IMG/VR virus record: IMGVR_UViG_3300031975_001527
Span: 1 to 47,274 of that record
From: a virus
Length of the DNA stretch: 47,274 bases
Reading direction: 5' to 3' (one strand)
The notes beneath the pieces were generated by a model that saw nothing but the letters and a program-made list of their open reading frames with translations, searched no databases and was not told the origin of the DNA. Each line of letters opens with the position of its first letter. Within the stretch, counting starts at the first letter, position 1. The position numbers and the translations under genes are program-made. Shown here piece after piece: positions 15,584 to 24,566 of this stretch.

Positions 15584-16234
15584 ATGGCAGTACAATCAAT
15601 AGGAGTAGGCACTAACGCTAACGATGGCAGTGGTGATACTCTGCGTGATGCAGGCGCAAAAATTAATGACAACTTCACTGAACTTTATACAAAGTTCGGT
15701 GATGCTAGTAGTTTGAGTAGTGGTATTAGTGCGACTGCAACTGTGGTTACTTTAACAGCTCCAGAAATTAATGGTGTTGTTGCAGGGACACAAACTTCTG
15801 CGACCATTACTACTTTGGCGACCACCACAGTAAACGGGACAACATTAAATGCTGGCACTCTTGCTCTTGCGGCGGGTTCAATAACGGATAGCTCTGGTGA
15901 CATTGATTTTGGAAATGAAAACCTTGTAACTACAGGAACGTTTGGTGCGGGTGTTACCACTGTGGGCAACTTAACATGTGGTTCGATAACTTCCACAGGA
16001 TCATCTATCGTGTTTGAGGGGGCAACATCAGATGACTTTGAAACAACTGTTACAGTGGTTGATCCGACGGCAGATAGAACAATAACCATCCCAAATGAAA
16101 CAGGGACAATGTTGACTACAGGTGCAACCGATGTGGTTAGTGGTAACATGATGAAAAGTTCCTCAACATTACTAATTGTTAATTCGTCAGGATCAACTGT
16201 AAAAACAGTTATAGGTTCTGGGGTTGCATCATAA
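15584..16234 (+). CDS. short tail-fibre-like structural protein (216 aa)
   Basis: Predicted virion fibre or baseplate-associated protein. The N-terminus GVGTNANDGSGDTLRDAGAK followed by INDNFTELY is a common start of marine phage fibre proteins. A middle phrase IVFEGATSDDFETTVTV then PTADRTITIPNETGT and a C-terminal STLLIVNSSGSTVKTV both recur in the 524-aa fibre protein at 24566. The sequence is Thr/Ser/Gly-rich and beta-like. It sits between gp7 and gp8 with its own late promoter. The exact T4 counterpart is unclear; it may attach fibres to the wedge. Confidence 0.65.
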   Translation: MAVQSIGVGTNANDGSGDTLRDAGAKINDNFTELYTKFGDASSLSSGISATATVVTLTAPEINGVVAGTQTSATITTLATTTVNGTTLNAGTLALAAGSITDSSGDIDFGNENLVTTGTFGAGVTTVGNLTCGSITSTGSSIVFEGATSDDFETTVTVVDPTADRTITIPNETGTMLTTGATDVVSGNMMKSSSTLLIVNSSGSTVKTVIGSGVAS

Positions 16235-16237
16235 ATA
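16230..16237 (+). promoter_or_regulatory. late promoter (CATAAATA) of gp8
   Basis: CATAAATA, one base off the T4 late consensus, 18 bases before the gp8 ATG; AGGAAAAA lies between as ribosome site. Confidence 0.65.
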
Positions 16238-16255
16238 AGTAAATAGGAAAAACAA

Positions 16256-17752
16256 ATGGCTGCTATTATCACAGAGAAGTTTAGACTTCACAACACTGAT
16301 CAGTTTGAGGAATCCTTTACGGAGTCTGCTAACAATACTTACTACTTTTTCATTGGAAAGTCCATGCCCTTTACGTCAGGGACAAGTGGTGGATCAGACG
16401 CATCTCCTCCGACTCCTCTAGATGGTCCTACTGAAGAATTTTATGCTTGGGATGCAATGACCGCTGCAAAGAAGATTTCGTCAACTAACGTGCAACGTGT
16501 TATTCCCAGAAGGAATTGGGCAAACGGTTCCACGTTTGATATGTATAGACCAGATTATAGTTCTTCAAATACTGCAACGTCTGGAGCATCAAATCTGTAT
16601 GACTCAACATTTTATTTTATGACTGCTGACAATAGGGTATATAAGGTATTAGATAATAATGCTGGAGCAGCGTTTAGTGGAACAGAGCCAACAAGCACCA
16701 CCACCTCTCCATTTGCGTCGGGCGGATATGTATTACAATACATGTATACTTTATCTAGCAGTGAAATCAATAATTTTCTAACATCAGATTTTCTTCCTGT
16801 GACAACAGACTCAACTGTTAGCGCTGCTGCCACAGATGGGGCCATTGACTCCCTAATTGTAACTGCTGGTTCTGGATACACGAATGGGACATATTACGCA
16901 GCTGTTTATGGAGATGGAACTTCTCAAGGAACATCTTCCGGTGCGATTGTGAGGATCACTGTTGCGTCTGGAGCAATTCAATCGTTTGGAATGACAGCGG
17001 GTACAGATACCACAGTTCATTCTGCTGGTGAAGGTTATACTTTTGGGACTGTTAATCTTTCGTCAGGTTTTACCTTTTCAGATGCATCACTGGCAACTGC
17101 TTCAGCAATGGGTGGTTCTGGTGGTTCTATTGAAGTCGTTATTGGACCGAAGGGTGGACATGGTTCAAATGCGGTAGAGGAACTTGGTGGTCATTTTCTC
17201 ATGATGGCAACGTCACTCAATGCAGCTGAGGGTGATGACGTAACGACAGCGAATGATTTCCGTAATATTGGTATTGTAAAAGACCCAACATCTTTTGGAA
17301 CAACGTCAGTTGCAACGGATGCCACGGTAAGACTAACATATGCACTTAAACTGTCGGGTGTGTCCGGCACGTTTGATGGAGACGAAAAAATAAGTCAAGC
17401 ATCCACAGGAGCTATTGGTAGAGTTGTTGAGTGGGACAGTTCTAATTCCATACTTTATTACCAACAAGAGAGATTTGGTGATTATGGAACAAATGGCACG
17501 AACGGTGGATATGTTGCTTTTAGTGGGGAAAATTTGGTTACAGGTGCAACCTCTGGTGCAACAGGAACCCCAGACGCCGCAGCAGATACAGCAGTGACCC
17601 TTGCTGGTGGTAACACCATTACATTCACTAATGGTTACGCAAATCCAGAGATGGCTGCAGATAGTGGAGATATCATTTATATAGAAAATAGAAAACCGAT
17701 CAGTAGATCATCTGACCAGATTGAAGATATCAAGGTAATTGTGGAGTTTTAA
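16256..17752 (+). CDS. 8: baseplate wedge subunit gp8
   Basis: Baseplate wedge protein gp8, 498 aa, longer than T4 gp8 (334). The marine gp8 signature is present: MAAIITEKFRLHNTDQFEES, TYYFFIGKSMPF, the WDAMTAAKKI segment, VQRVIPRRNW and FDMYRPDY within the first 105 residues, then FYFMTADNRVYKVLDNN. The C-terminal half carries two units related to the GE-ITG-TSGAT repeat (KISQASTGAIGRVV and NLVTGATSGATGT). gp8 joins gp7 and gp6/gp53 in the T4 wedge, consistent with its position here. Confidence 0.88.
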   Translation: MAAIITEKFRLHNTDQFEESFTESANNTYYFFIGKSMPFTSGTSGGSDASPPTPLDGPTEEFYAWDAMTAAKKISSTNVQRVIPRRNWANGSTFDMYRPDYSSSNTATSGASNLYDSTFYFMTADNRVYKVLDNNAGAAFSGTEPTSTTTSPFASGGYVLQYMYTLSSSEINNFLTSDFLPVTTDSTVSAAATDGAIDSLIVTAGSGYTNGTYYAAVYGDGTSQGTSSGAIVRITVASGAIQSFGMTAGTDTTVHSAGEGYTFGTVNLSSGFTFSDASLATASAMGGSGGSIEVVIGPKGGHGSNAVEELGGHFLMMATSLNAAEGDDVTTANDFRNIGIVKDPTSFGTTSVATDATVRLTYALKLSGVSGTFDGDEKISQASTGAIGRVVEWDSSNSILYYQQERFGDYGTNGTNGGYVAFSGENLVTGATSGATGTPDAAADTAVTLAGGNTITFTNGYANPEMAADSGDIIYIENRKPISRSSDQIEDIKVIVEF

Positions 17753-17755
17753 TAA

Positions 17756-20700
17756 ATGCCCCAAAAAACAAATTTAAATGTTGCCCCGTACTATGACGAT
17801 TTTAATGAATCTGATAATTTTGTGCGAACACTGTTTCGGCCAGGGTTTGCCATACAGGCGAGAGAGTTAACACAGCTCCAATCGGTTTTACAAAATCAAT
17901 TGGAGCAGGGATTTAGTCATATCTTCACAGATGGGACTATGATCATTCCTGGCCAAGTAACATATTCTGGAGGTAAAGACGCATTAAGATATGTTAAATT
18001 AGCATCAACAATTAGTGGAGAAACTATTGAGTTAGATCAGTTTGTTGACGCTGACAATCCTGTTATTGTCACAGGTAAAACTTCTGGTGTGCAGTTCATG
18101 GTGATCGACGTTGCAGCTGCAACATCAACTGACCCAGCAACTTTATTTGGTCATTATATTACAGGTAACCTTCAAGGTACAAGAGATTATAATCAAAATA
18201 CAGACAGAGATACCCTCCGTGGTGAAGTTCAACAACTTGATGCAGCAGGGTTCGATAGATTTGTTGTTGATGAGGAATTAACTGCAAACGTAGCAATTCA
18301 ACACGGAAGCACTGCTTTTGCAATTGGGGATGTGTGTCTTAAAACAGAAGCGACAGAGGACACAAGTGTTACAGATGGAAGAGTAACCGGACTTTCAACT
18401 CTTGCAAAAATTTCTGAAGGTATATATTTTACCAGAGGACATTTTGTAAAAGTAGATGATCAAATTATTGTTGTAGAAAAGTATAACTCAAAAAACATAA
18501 GCGTAAGAATTGGTTTACAGGTTAACGAAGAAGTTGTAACACCAGAGACAGATACCACTTTGTTAGATAATGCACAGGGGTCATCTAACTTTGCTGCGAA
18601 GGGTGCCCATAGGTTAAAAATATCTTTAACTCTTGTATCAAAAGCACTTGGTTCTACAGATGATGCTAACTTCTATGAAATCGTTAGAATTAAAGATGGT
18701 AAAGCTGAGAAGTTTGCAAGAACCACAGATTATTCAATTATTGAAGAGACACTTGCTCGTAGAACCTTTGATGAATCTGGAAACTACACTGTAAGACCAT
18801 TTACCTTCCAAATAAAAGAATCGGTAGACGTTAGTGTGGGTGCAGAGAATTTTGAAGGTGCATACACGGTTGGCCAAACTACGGACAAAGGTAATGTTGC
18901 ATCCGACGACTTACTAGCACTTCAAATATCTACAGGTAAAGCATATGTTAAAGGTTTTGAAATTGAAAAGATTGCTCCAACTGTTCTTGATATTACTAAG
19001 GCAAGAAGTTTCAATACTGTAAATGCTGGTGTCACTGCATTTGAGATTGGTAACTATGTAGCAATTACTAATCTACACAGCACCCCAGATATTACATTTA
19101 TTAGTGGTGAGTCAACAGCATTTAAAGAAATACAATTGTATGACACAGCAATCGCAACTAGAGGAAGTGCATCTGGCACAAAGATAGGTGTTGCTCGTGC
19201 AAGAACATATCAGCATCAGTCGGGAGTTGCAGGACAAACAGATGCAGTTTATCGTTTGTATCTTTTCGACATTAGACCATTCACTAGAATTACTTTATCC
19301 GATACTCCTAGTCCATCAATCACTTCAGTTGCTACTAATGGAGGTTCAAGAATAACTGGTAACACAAGTGGTGCAACAGGATTTGTGTTTGGTTCTGGAA
19401 CCACTGGAACAACTCTTATTCTAACTAACGTTGCCGGAACTTTTCAGGCGGGAGAAAAACTTAAACTGTCAAACTCAGCTGAGACAGATCAGTTAATAGA
19501 AAATTCAAGTAACGCAGATTTAACTGTTGATAGATTAGTAACGTTTACGTTTGATCAAGTCCGGTCTGTTTTCATGGAGGACCCAGACTCGGGTCAAGAC
19601 TTTACTGCTGACATAGCACTCACCTCAGTTCAGACCACGGCATCTTTTATTGTTCTTGATGGAACAGATGCTAATGCTTCAGACTCAGAGGATAACATTG
19701 TTACGGAACAGGAGGGTATTCCTGTTTCTCTAAACCCTGCAGCATCTGGTGGAACGGGATCAACTGTTAAACAGGCAAAACTAGAAGAGGCTGAGAAAAA
19801 CTTATCTTTGTTTAAGTTAGCAAAACGTCCAGTTAAGACCTTGTTGACTGCAACTAATAACGGAGTTAGTGATACCCAATTTACTATTCGTAAACAGTTT
19901 GTTGCAACCACAAACTCCTCTGGAGCTGTCACTGTTTCTGCTGGTGCAAATGAGACTTTTGTATCCCACTCTGAAACGGACTATACTATATCCATTCTTA
20001 CTGGTGGTACGGGCTCAGGAAAACAAGGTGACATAGTAAGTGCTTCAACAGGATTTTCTGGCGCTGGCTCTGCAACTCTGACAATCACCAACAATGCTGT
20101 TTTTGGAACTGGTGCTAAACTAAAAATAATGGCGACCCTACTGAAAACATCAGTTGTGCAAAAAACAAAGACCACAAAATTGATGAAACAGTTGAAGGTT
20201 GTTGCGGGAACAACAGATGCATTTGGAACTCGGCCTTCAGATAAAGTTATATCTCTGGGTAGGGCAGATGCGTTTCGACTTATGGCTGTTTTTGAAGGTG
20301 TCGATTCAAGCACTGATGCTGCCGCACCAACTATAAGTTTAACTGATGTTAATGGTACTTTTATTCGTGGTGAAAAAATTGAGGGCGGAACTTCTCAAGC
20401 AACTGCAAGAATTGTTAACACCAATACACCGTTAAGTTTGGTTTATACGAGTGGAAATAAAACTTTCGTTGTAGGAGAAGAAATTACTGCTGAAAGCTCT
20501 GGTGCAACTGGAACGATATCTGCTGTTACCATTGGTGACAAAAATATCACACCTAACTTCCTATTTGACTCTGGTCAACGAGATAACTTCTATGACATTT
20601 CTAGAATACATCGGCGGCCGGGTATCCCTGCCCCCGTTGGAAGACTTTTAGTCATCTATGATTATCTTGAGCATAGTTCGGGTGATGTTATAACCGTAGA

Positions 20701-23700
20701 CTCTTATTCAGACGTTGCTAATCAAATGGACTATGTTGATATTCCAACATACACTGCTACTAAAGTTGATCCAGATGCTCCAGCACCAACTGGTGAGTTT
20801 CCGTTGTATAACGTGTTCGACTTTAGACCGACTGTTGAAGATGCAGCAGGAACATCCACTGATGTTTCTTTGGTTGATGAAATTACAGGACACTCTTTAG
20901 ATTTCTTCCATCGTCAATATGATGGAACAGGTGCGTCTCCTAATAATTTCTTGAAACCAGGCTCTCTTGTTCAAGCAGATTATGAATATTATTTACCTAA
21001 GAGAGCAGTTCTTGATCTTGACAAAGAGGGATTTTTTAATCTAACTGAAGGTGAACCATCTGAAGCGCCCGCTCTCCCAGAGATGACAGACGGAGCGATG
21101 AAACTTGCTGAGTTATTCATACCGGCATATACTTTCAAGCCAACTGATGTTGTTCTTCGCAGAGAGAAGAACCAAAGATTTACCATGAAAGACATTGGTA
21201 AACTCGCAGACCGTATTGGTAATTTAGAATATTACACACACCTTTCTCTTCTGGAAAGAGATGCAGAGAGTTTTGAGATTACCGATGCAAACGGATTGAA
21301 CAGATTTAAATCTGGATTTATTGTTGATGCTTTCCAAGGCCATCGTCTTGGTGATGTGCAACACCCAGATTATAATTGCTCAATTGACCAAGAAAATAAT
21401 GAGTTACGTCCTAAAACTAAAAATAAAAATGTTACTCTCATTGAAAAGTTCTCTACAGATTCAGAAAGAGCAAACTCTGGATATCAAAAGACAGGAGACT
21501 TGGTAACCCTGCCTTATACAGAGGTTGTTGCTTCAGAACAAGTATACGCTACGAGACTTGAAAGAGTTACACCCGTGCTTCTTTCTCACTGGAATGGTAA
21601 AATTGAGTTAAGCCCTTCCGGCGATAACTGGTTTGAGGTAGAGATAGCACCAGACCTTATCATAAATCAAGAGGGTAACTTTGATACCGTCCTTGCAGCA
21701 AATAGAGATGCGATAGGAACAATTTGGAACGCATGGCAAACACAATGGTCAGGTGTTGTTCAATCATCATCCTCGCAATGGTGGGAAGGCAATTCATTAG
21801 TTGAAAGAACTACACAAACAGTTAGATCAGATCAACAACGAACTGGTGTTCAAACGGATGTGGTAGAAAAAATTGATTTAGAATCTATGGGAACAAGAGT
21901 TATATCTAGAGCAATGCTTCCTTTCTGTCGTGAGAACACGATTGAATTTACTGGAACAGACTTTTTACCTAACACACAACTTTATCCGTTCTTTGATCGT
22001 AAAGACGTTGCACAGTTTACAAAACCAGCCGAGGGATTTTCTACAAGTGATGCGAGTTTAATTTTTGGAGATGCACTAATCTCTAGTCCCTCTGGTAAAA
22101 TTTCTGGGACGTTCCAAATCCCTGATCCTAAAGTTGCGGGAAATCCTCGATTTAGAACTGGAGAGGTAAGCTTCCGTCTTACATCGAGTCCGACTAATAT
22201 TACATCAAAGGACCCCCAGACGGCAGCGGAGGCAATTTACCATGCTGTTGGTGTTCTTGAAACTGAACAAGAAACTATTCTTGCAACAAGAAACGCTGAA
22301 GTCGTTAGAAAAGACGTTGTTGAAAATACGGTTGTTTTCTCTAACGTGATTGACCAAAGGCAGATTGGAACAAGACAACCGCCTGTACCACCCTCATCTG
22401 ATGGAGATGGAGATGGTGATGGCGACGGTGGTGACGGTGATCCACTTGCACAAACTTTCATGGTTGATGATGTTGGAGGAATGTTTGTTACGAGTTGTGA
22501 TATTTTCTTCCAAGCAAGAGATGATATTTTACCAGTGACTTTGGAACTTAGGAATGTCATCAATGGATATCCTGGCCCAAAGATTATGCCTTTTGGACGG
22601 GTCGTTAAGGAACCATCAGAAATAACTTTGACAGAGGATGCAAAAACAGCCACTACGTTTACATTTAAATCTCCAGTTTATCTCCAACAAGGATTTGAAT
22701 ATTGTATCTGTCTTTTATCAAACTCGCCTGTATATAAGGTGTGGATTGCTCGCATGGGTGAGACTGAACTTCAGTCAACTTTGACAGCAACACAAACGGG
22801 TGGAACGGCGACGGCTGCAAGTAATCAGTTATTTGCTGAGAGAACTGTATCTGAACAACCCGCTCTTGGTGTTTTGTTCAAATCTCATAATAATAGGACT
22901 TGGGCTCCATCTTTGATGGAGGATTTAAAGTATACTTTGAACAGAGCTTCTTTCAATGCTTCCACTGGAAACTTCCCTGTGGTAAACCAAGTAAACCCTG
23001 TTAAACTACTTGAGAAAAATCCTCTTATTTTCCAAGACGGGAGTAATGTTGTTCAAGTTAAACACAGAGACCACCAGATGTATTCAACATCCAATAACGT
23101 TACACTTGCAAACGTTAAGTCTGGTGCGTCAACAACTCTTGCGTCAGCGATAACAAATGATGCAACGTCCATCACGTTATCCGATGGAACTGACTTTGAT
23201 AACACGAGTGGTAAATTCTCTAGAGATTCTAGTAACACATATTTCATAAAAATTGGTGATGAGATTATTACTTATCAAACAATCTCTGGTGCAGCGATTA
23301 CTAGTGCAACAAGAGGGACGAATGGAACCACCGCAGCTGCACATGCAGCAGGGGCAACAGTTGAATTATTCATGTTGCACAAAATTCCATTTACGGAACT
23401 TAATACGACACACACCTCTCTTGGTAATATTGGAATTGATGATTACACTATTACAATAACCACCTCTGCTGTGATTGATGGGACTGGTGTCACAAGAGCA
23501 CAAAATGGTGAAACAGAAGTAACAGCAACGGAAAATATTTTGTTTGATCTTGCACAATACTCAATTTCAAATATGACAGTTAGTGGGACGAATGTCGTGG
23601 CCACCAAACAAAATACCACTGGAACAAGTCCTAGTGGCTCTCAAACTTCATTTGTTAAAACGGCTGCCGCAAATGCACAAGTGATACCTTTGAATGAAAA

Positions 23701-24337
23701 TGTGTATTATGAAAAACCATTTATTGCTGCATCAGCAATTAATGAAACAAATGAAATGGCTGGTGAAAAATCAATGGAGATAAATTTAGAATTGAAGACA
23801 GATTTTGAAAATGTATCTCCAGTTATTGATACAGAGAGAATGACGGTATATGCTATTGCGAACAGAGTCAATAAAATTGATTCTTCTTCTGATGTGTTCC
23901 CGTCTTCGGAGTATATTCCATCAACAGAACCAGATGGTGATAACAATGAAGCGATATACTGCACCAAGAAAGCAACTCTCGCACAAGCAGCAACTTCACT
24001 GAAGGTATTCTTTGCTGCGAATAGGGATAATGACGCAGAGATTAAAGTATTGTATAAAATACTAAGGTCCGATGATGCGAGTGACTTTGATGAATTGGGA
24101 TGGAGATTCTTTAATGATGGTGAAGCAATACCTGGCCTACCAGACCAAGCAACTAATCCATCACTTGGTAGAGATGATTTCCAAGAGTATTTGTTTACTG
24201 CTGGTGTGACTGATGATGGTATCGGTGACCCTCTTGATCCATTCATTGCGTTTGCGATTAAGATAGTTATGCAATCATCCAACTCTGCCGAACCACCAAG
24301 AATTAAAGACTTTAGAGCAATGGCATTGGCGACATAA
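17756..24337 (+). CDS. giant DUF4815-type baseplate/tail structural protein (2193 aa)
   Basis: Largest protein in the window. The N-terminus NLNVAPYYDDFNESDNF followed by VRTLFRPGFAIQARELTQLQ and GTMIIPGQVTYSGG fits the DUF4815 family seen in large structural proteins of marine T4-like phages, sometimes labelled gp10-like. It carries several GE-I-G-TSxAT units (near residues 535, 875, 910), one DGTD unit near 634-652, an Asp-Gly linker at 1549-1562 and, further on, an ITLSDGTDFD...IGDEIITY...RGTNGTTAAAHA module typical of phage fibre domains. GGAG at about 17743-17746 is the ribosome site. It likely forms the outer wedge and fibre attachment. No frameshift is seen. Confidence 0.75.
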   Translation: MPQKTNLNVAPYYDDFNESDNFVRTLFRPGFAIQARELTQLQSVLQNQLEQGFSHIFTDGTMIIPGQVTYSGGKDALRYVKLASTISGETIELDQFVDADNPVIVTGKTSGVQFMVIDVAAATSTDPATLFGHYITGNLQGTRDYNQNTDRDTLRGEVQQLDAAGFDRFVVDEELTANVAIQHGSTAFAIGDVCLKTEATEDTSVTDGRVTGLSTLAKISEGIYFTRGHFVKVDDQIIVVEKYNSKNISVRIGLQVNEEVVTPETDTTLLDNAQGSSNFAAKGAHRLKISLTLVSKALGSTDDANFYEIVRIKDGKAEKFARTTDYSIIEETLARRTFDESGNYTVRPFTFQIKESVDVSVGAENFEGAYTVGQTTDKGNVASDDLLALQISTGKAYVKGFEIEKIAPTVLDITKARSFNTVNAGVTAFEIGNYVAITNLHSTPDITFISGESTAFKEIQLYDTAIATRGSASGTKIGVARARTYQHQSGVAGQTDAVYRLYLFDIRPFTRITLSDTPSPSITSVATNGGSRITGNTSGATGFVFGSGTTGTTLILTNVAGTFQAGEKLKLSNSAETDQLIENSSNADLTVDRLVTFTFDQVRSVFMEDPDSGQDFTADIALTSVQTTASFIVLDGTDANASDSEDNIVTEQEGIPVSLNPAASGGTGSTVKQAKLEEAEKNLSLFKLAKRPVKTLLTATNNGVSDTQFTIRKQFVATTNSSGAVTVSAGANETFVSHSETDYTISILTGGTGSGKQGDIVSASTGFSGAGSATLTITNNAVFGTGAKLKIMATLLKTSVVQKTKTTKLMKQLKVVAGTTDAFGTRPSDKVISLGRADAFRLMAVFEGVDSSTDAAAPTISLTDVNGTFIRGEKIEGGTSQATARIVNTNTPLSLVYTSGNKTFVVGEEITAESSGATGTISAVTIGDKNITPNFLFDSGQRDNFYDISRIHRRPGIPAPVGRLLVIYDYLEHSSGDVITVDSYSDVANQMDYVDIPTYTATKVDPDAPAPTGEFPLYNVFDFRPTVEDAAGTSTDVSLVDEITGHSLDFFHRQYDGTGASPNNFLKPGSLVQADYEYYLPKRAVLDLDKEGFFNLTEGEPSEAPALPEMTDGAMKLAELFIPAYTFKPTDVVLRREKNQRFTMKDIGKLADRIGNLEYYTHLSLLERDAESFEITDANGLNRFKSGFIVDAFQGHRLGDVQHPDYNCSIDQENNELRPKTKNKNVTLIEKFSTDSERANSGYQKTGDLVTLPYTEVVASEQVYATRLERVTPVLLSHWNGKIELSPSGDNWFEVEIAPDLIINQEGNFDTVLAANRDAIGTIWNAWQTQWSGVVQSSSSQWWEGNSLVERTTQTVRSDQQRTGVQTDVVEKIDLESMGTRVISRAMLPFCRENTIEFTGTDFLPNTQLYPFFDRKDVAQFTKPAEGFSTSDASLIFGDALISSPSGKISGTFQIPDPKVAGNPRFRTGEVSFRLTSSPTNITSKDPQTAAEAIYHAVGVLETEQETILATRNAEVVRKDVVENTVVFSNVIDQRQIGTRQPPVPPSSDGDGDGDGDGGDGDPLAQTFMVDDVGGMFVTSCDIFFQARDDILPVTLELRNVINGYPGPKIMPFGRVVKEPSEITLTEDAKTATTFTFKSPVYLQQGFEYCICLLSNSPVYKVWIARMGETELQSTLTATQTGGTATAASNQLFAERTVSEQPALGVLFKSHNNRTWAPSLMEDLKYTLNRASFNASTGNFPVVNQVNPVKLLEKNPLIFQDGSNVVQVKHRDHQMYSTSNNVTLANVKSGASTTLASAITNDATSITLSDGTDFDNTSGKFSRDSSNTYFIKIGDEIITYQTISGAAITSATRGTNGTTAAAHAAGATVELFMLHKIPFTELNTTHTSLGNIGIDDYTITITTSAVIDGTGVTRAQNGETEVTATENILFDLAQYSISNMTVSGTNVVATKQNTTGTSPSGSQTSFVKTAAANAQVIPLNENVYYEKPFIAASAINETNEMAGEKSMEINLELKTDFENVSPVIDTERMTVYAIANRVNKIDSSSDVFPSSEYIPSTEPDGDNNEAIYCTKKATLAQAATSLKVFFAANRDNDAEIKVLYKILRSDDASDFDELGWRFFNDGEAIPGLPDQATNPSLGRDDFQEYLFTAGVTDDGIGDPLDPFIAFAIKIVMQSSNSAEPPRIKDFRAMALAT
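19655..19711 (+). repeat. DGTD-type peptide repeat (DUF4815 protein)
   Basis: Encodes LDGTDANASDSEDNIVTEQ, a single copy of the unit found in gp7. Confidence 0.65.
22400..22441 (+). repeat. Asp-Gly linker repeat
   Basis: Fourteen codons of alternating Asp and Gly with one extra Gly, preceded by a Pro-rich phrase (QPPVPPSS). It is a flexible, possibly calcium-binding linker that divides the 2193-aa protein at about residue 1550. Confidence 0.85.
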
Positions 24338-24338
24338 A

Positions 24339-24566
24339 ATGGATGATTTCGTAAAGGTTAAAGACTCACCTCATTTATCTCGGGATGAGCATTCTCAAGC
24401 AATTGTTAATACGGACACAACTGCTTATGAGAGGGCGATTAAAAGAGCAAAGGCAGCTCAAGCACAGAGAGATGAGTTAAGGGAGGCGTCGAGGGAGATA
24501 AATACTTTGAAGTGTGAGATGCACGAAATCAAAAGTCTGTTACAACAACTAGTGAGTAAAGAATAA
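24339..24566 (+). CDS. small coiled-coil hypothetical protein (75 aa)
   Basis: A 75-residue charged protein. The segment YERAIKRAKAAQAQRDELR and the C-terminal INTLKCEMHEIKSLLQQLV have heptad-like Leu/Ile spacing and probably form a coiled coil. It begins one base after the end of the giant DUF4815 gene and its stop overlaps the next fibre gene (TAATG). The position suggests a small fibre-assembly chaperone or structural adaptor, but that is inference only. Confidence 0.65.
   Translation: MDDFVKVKDSPHLSRDEHSQAIVNTDTTAYERAIKRAKAAQAQRDELREASREINTLKCEMHEIKSLLQQLVSKE

Noticed and set aside
22237-22653. Reverse-strand open frame opposite the Asp-Gly linker
   Set aside because: Ser-Pro repeats arise from reading the Asp-Gly codons backwards; no supporting signals.
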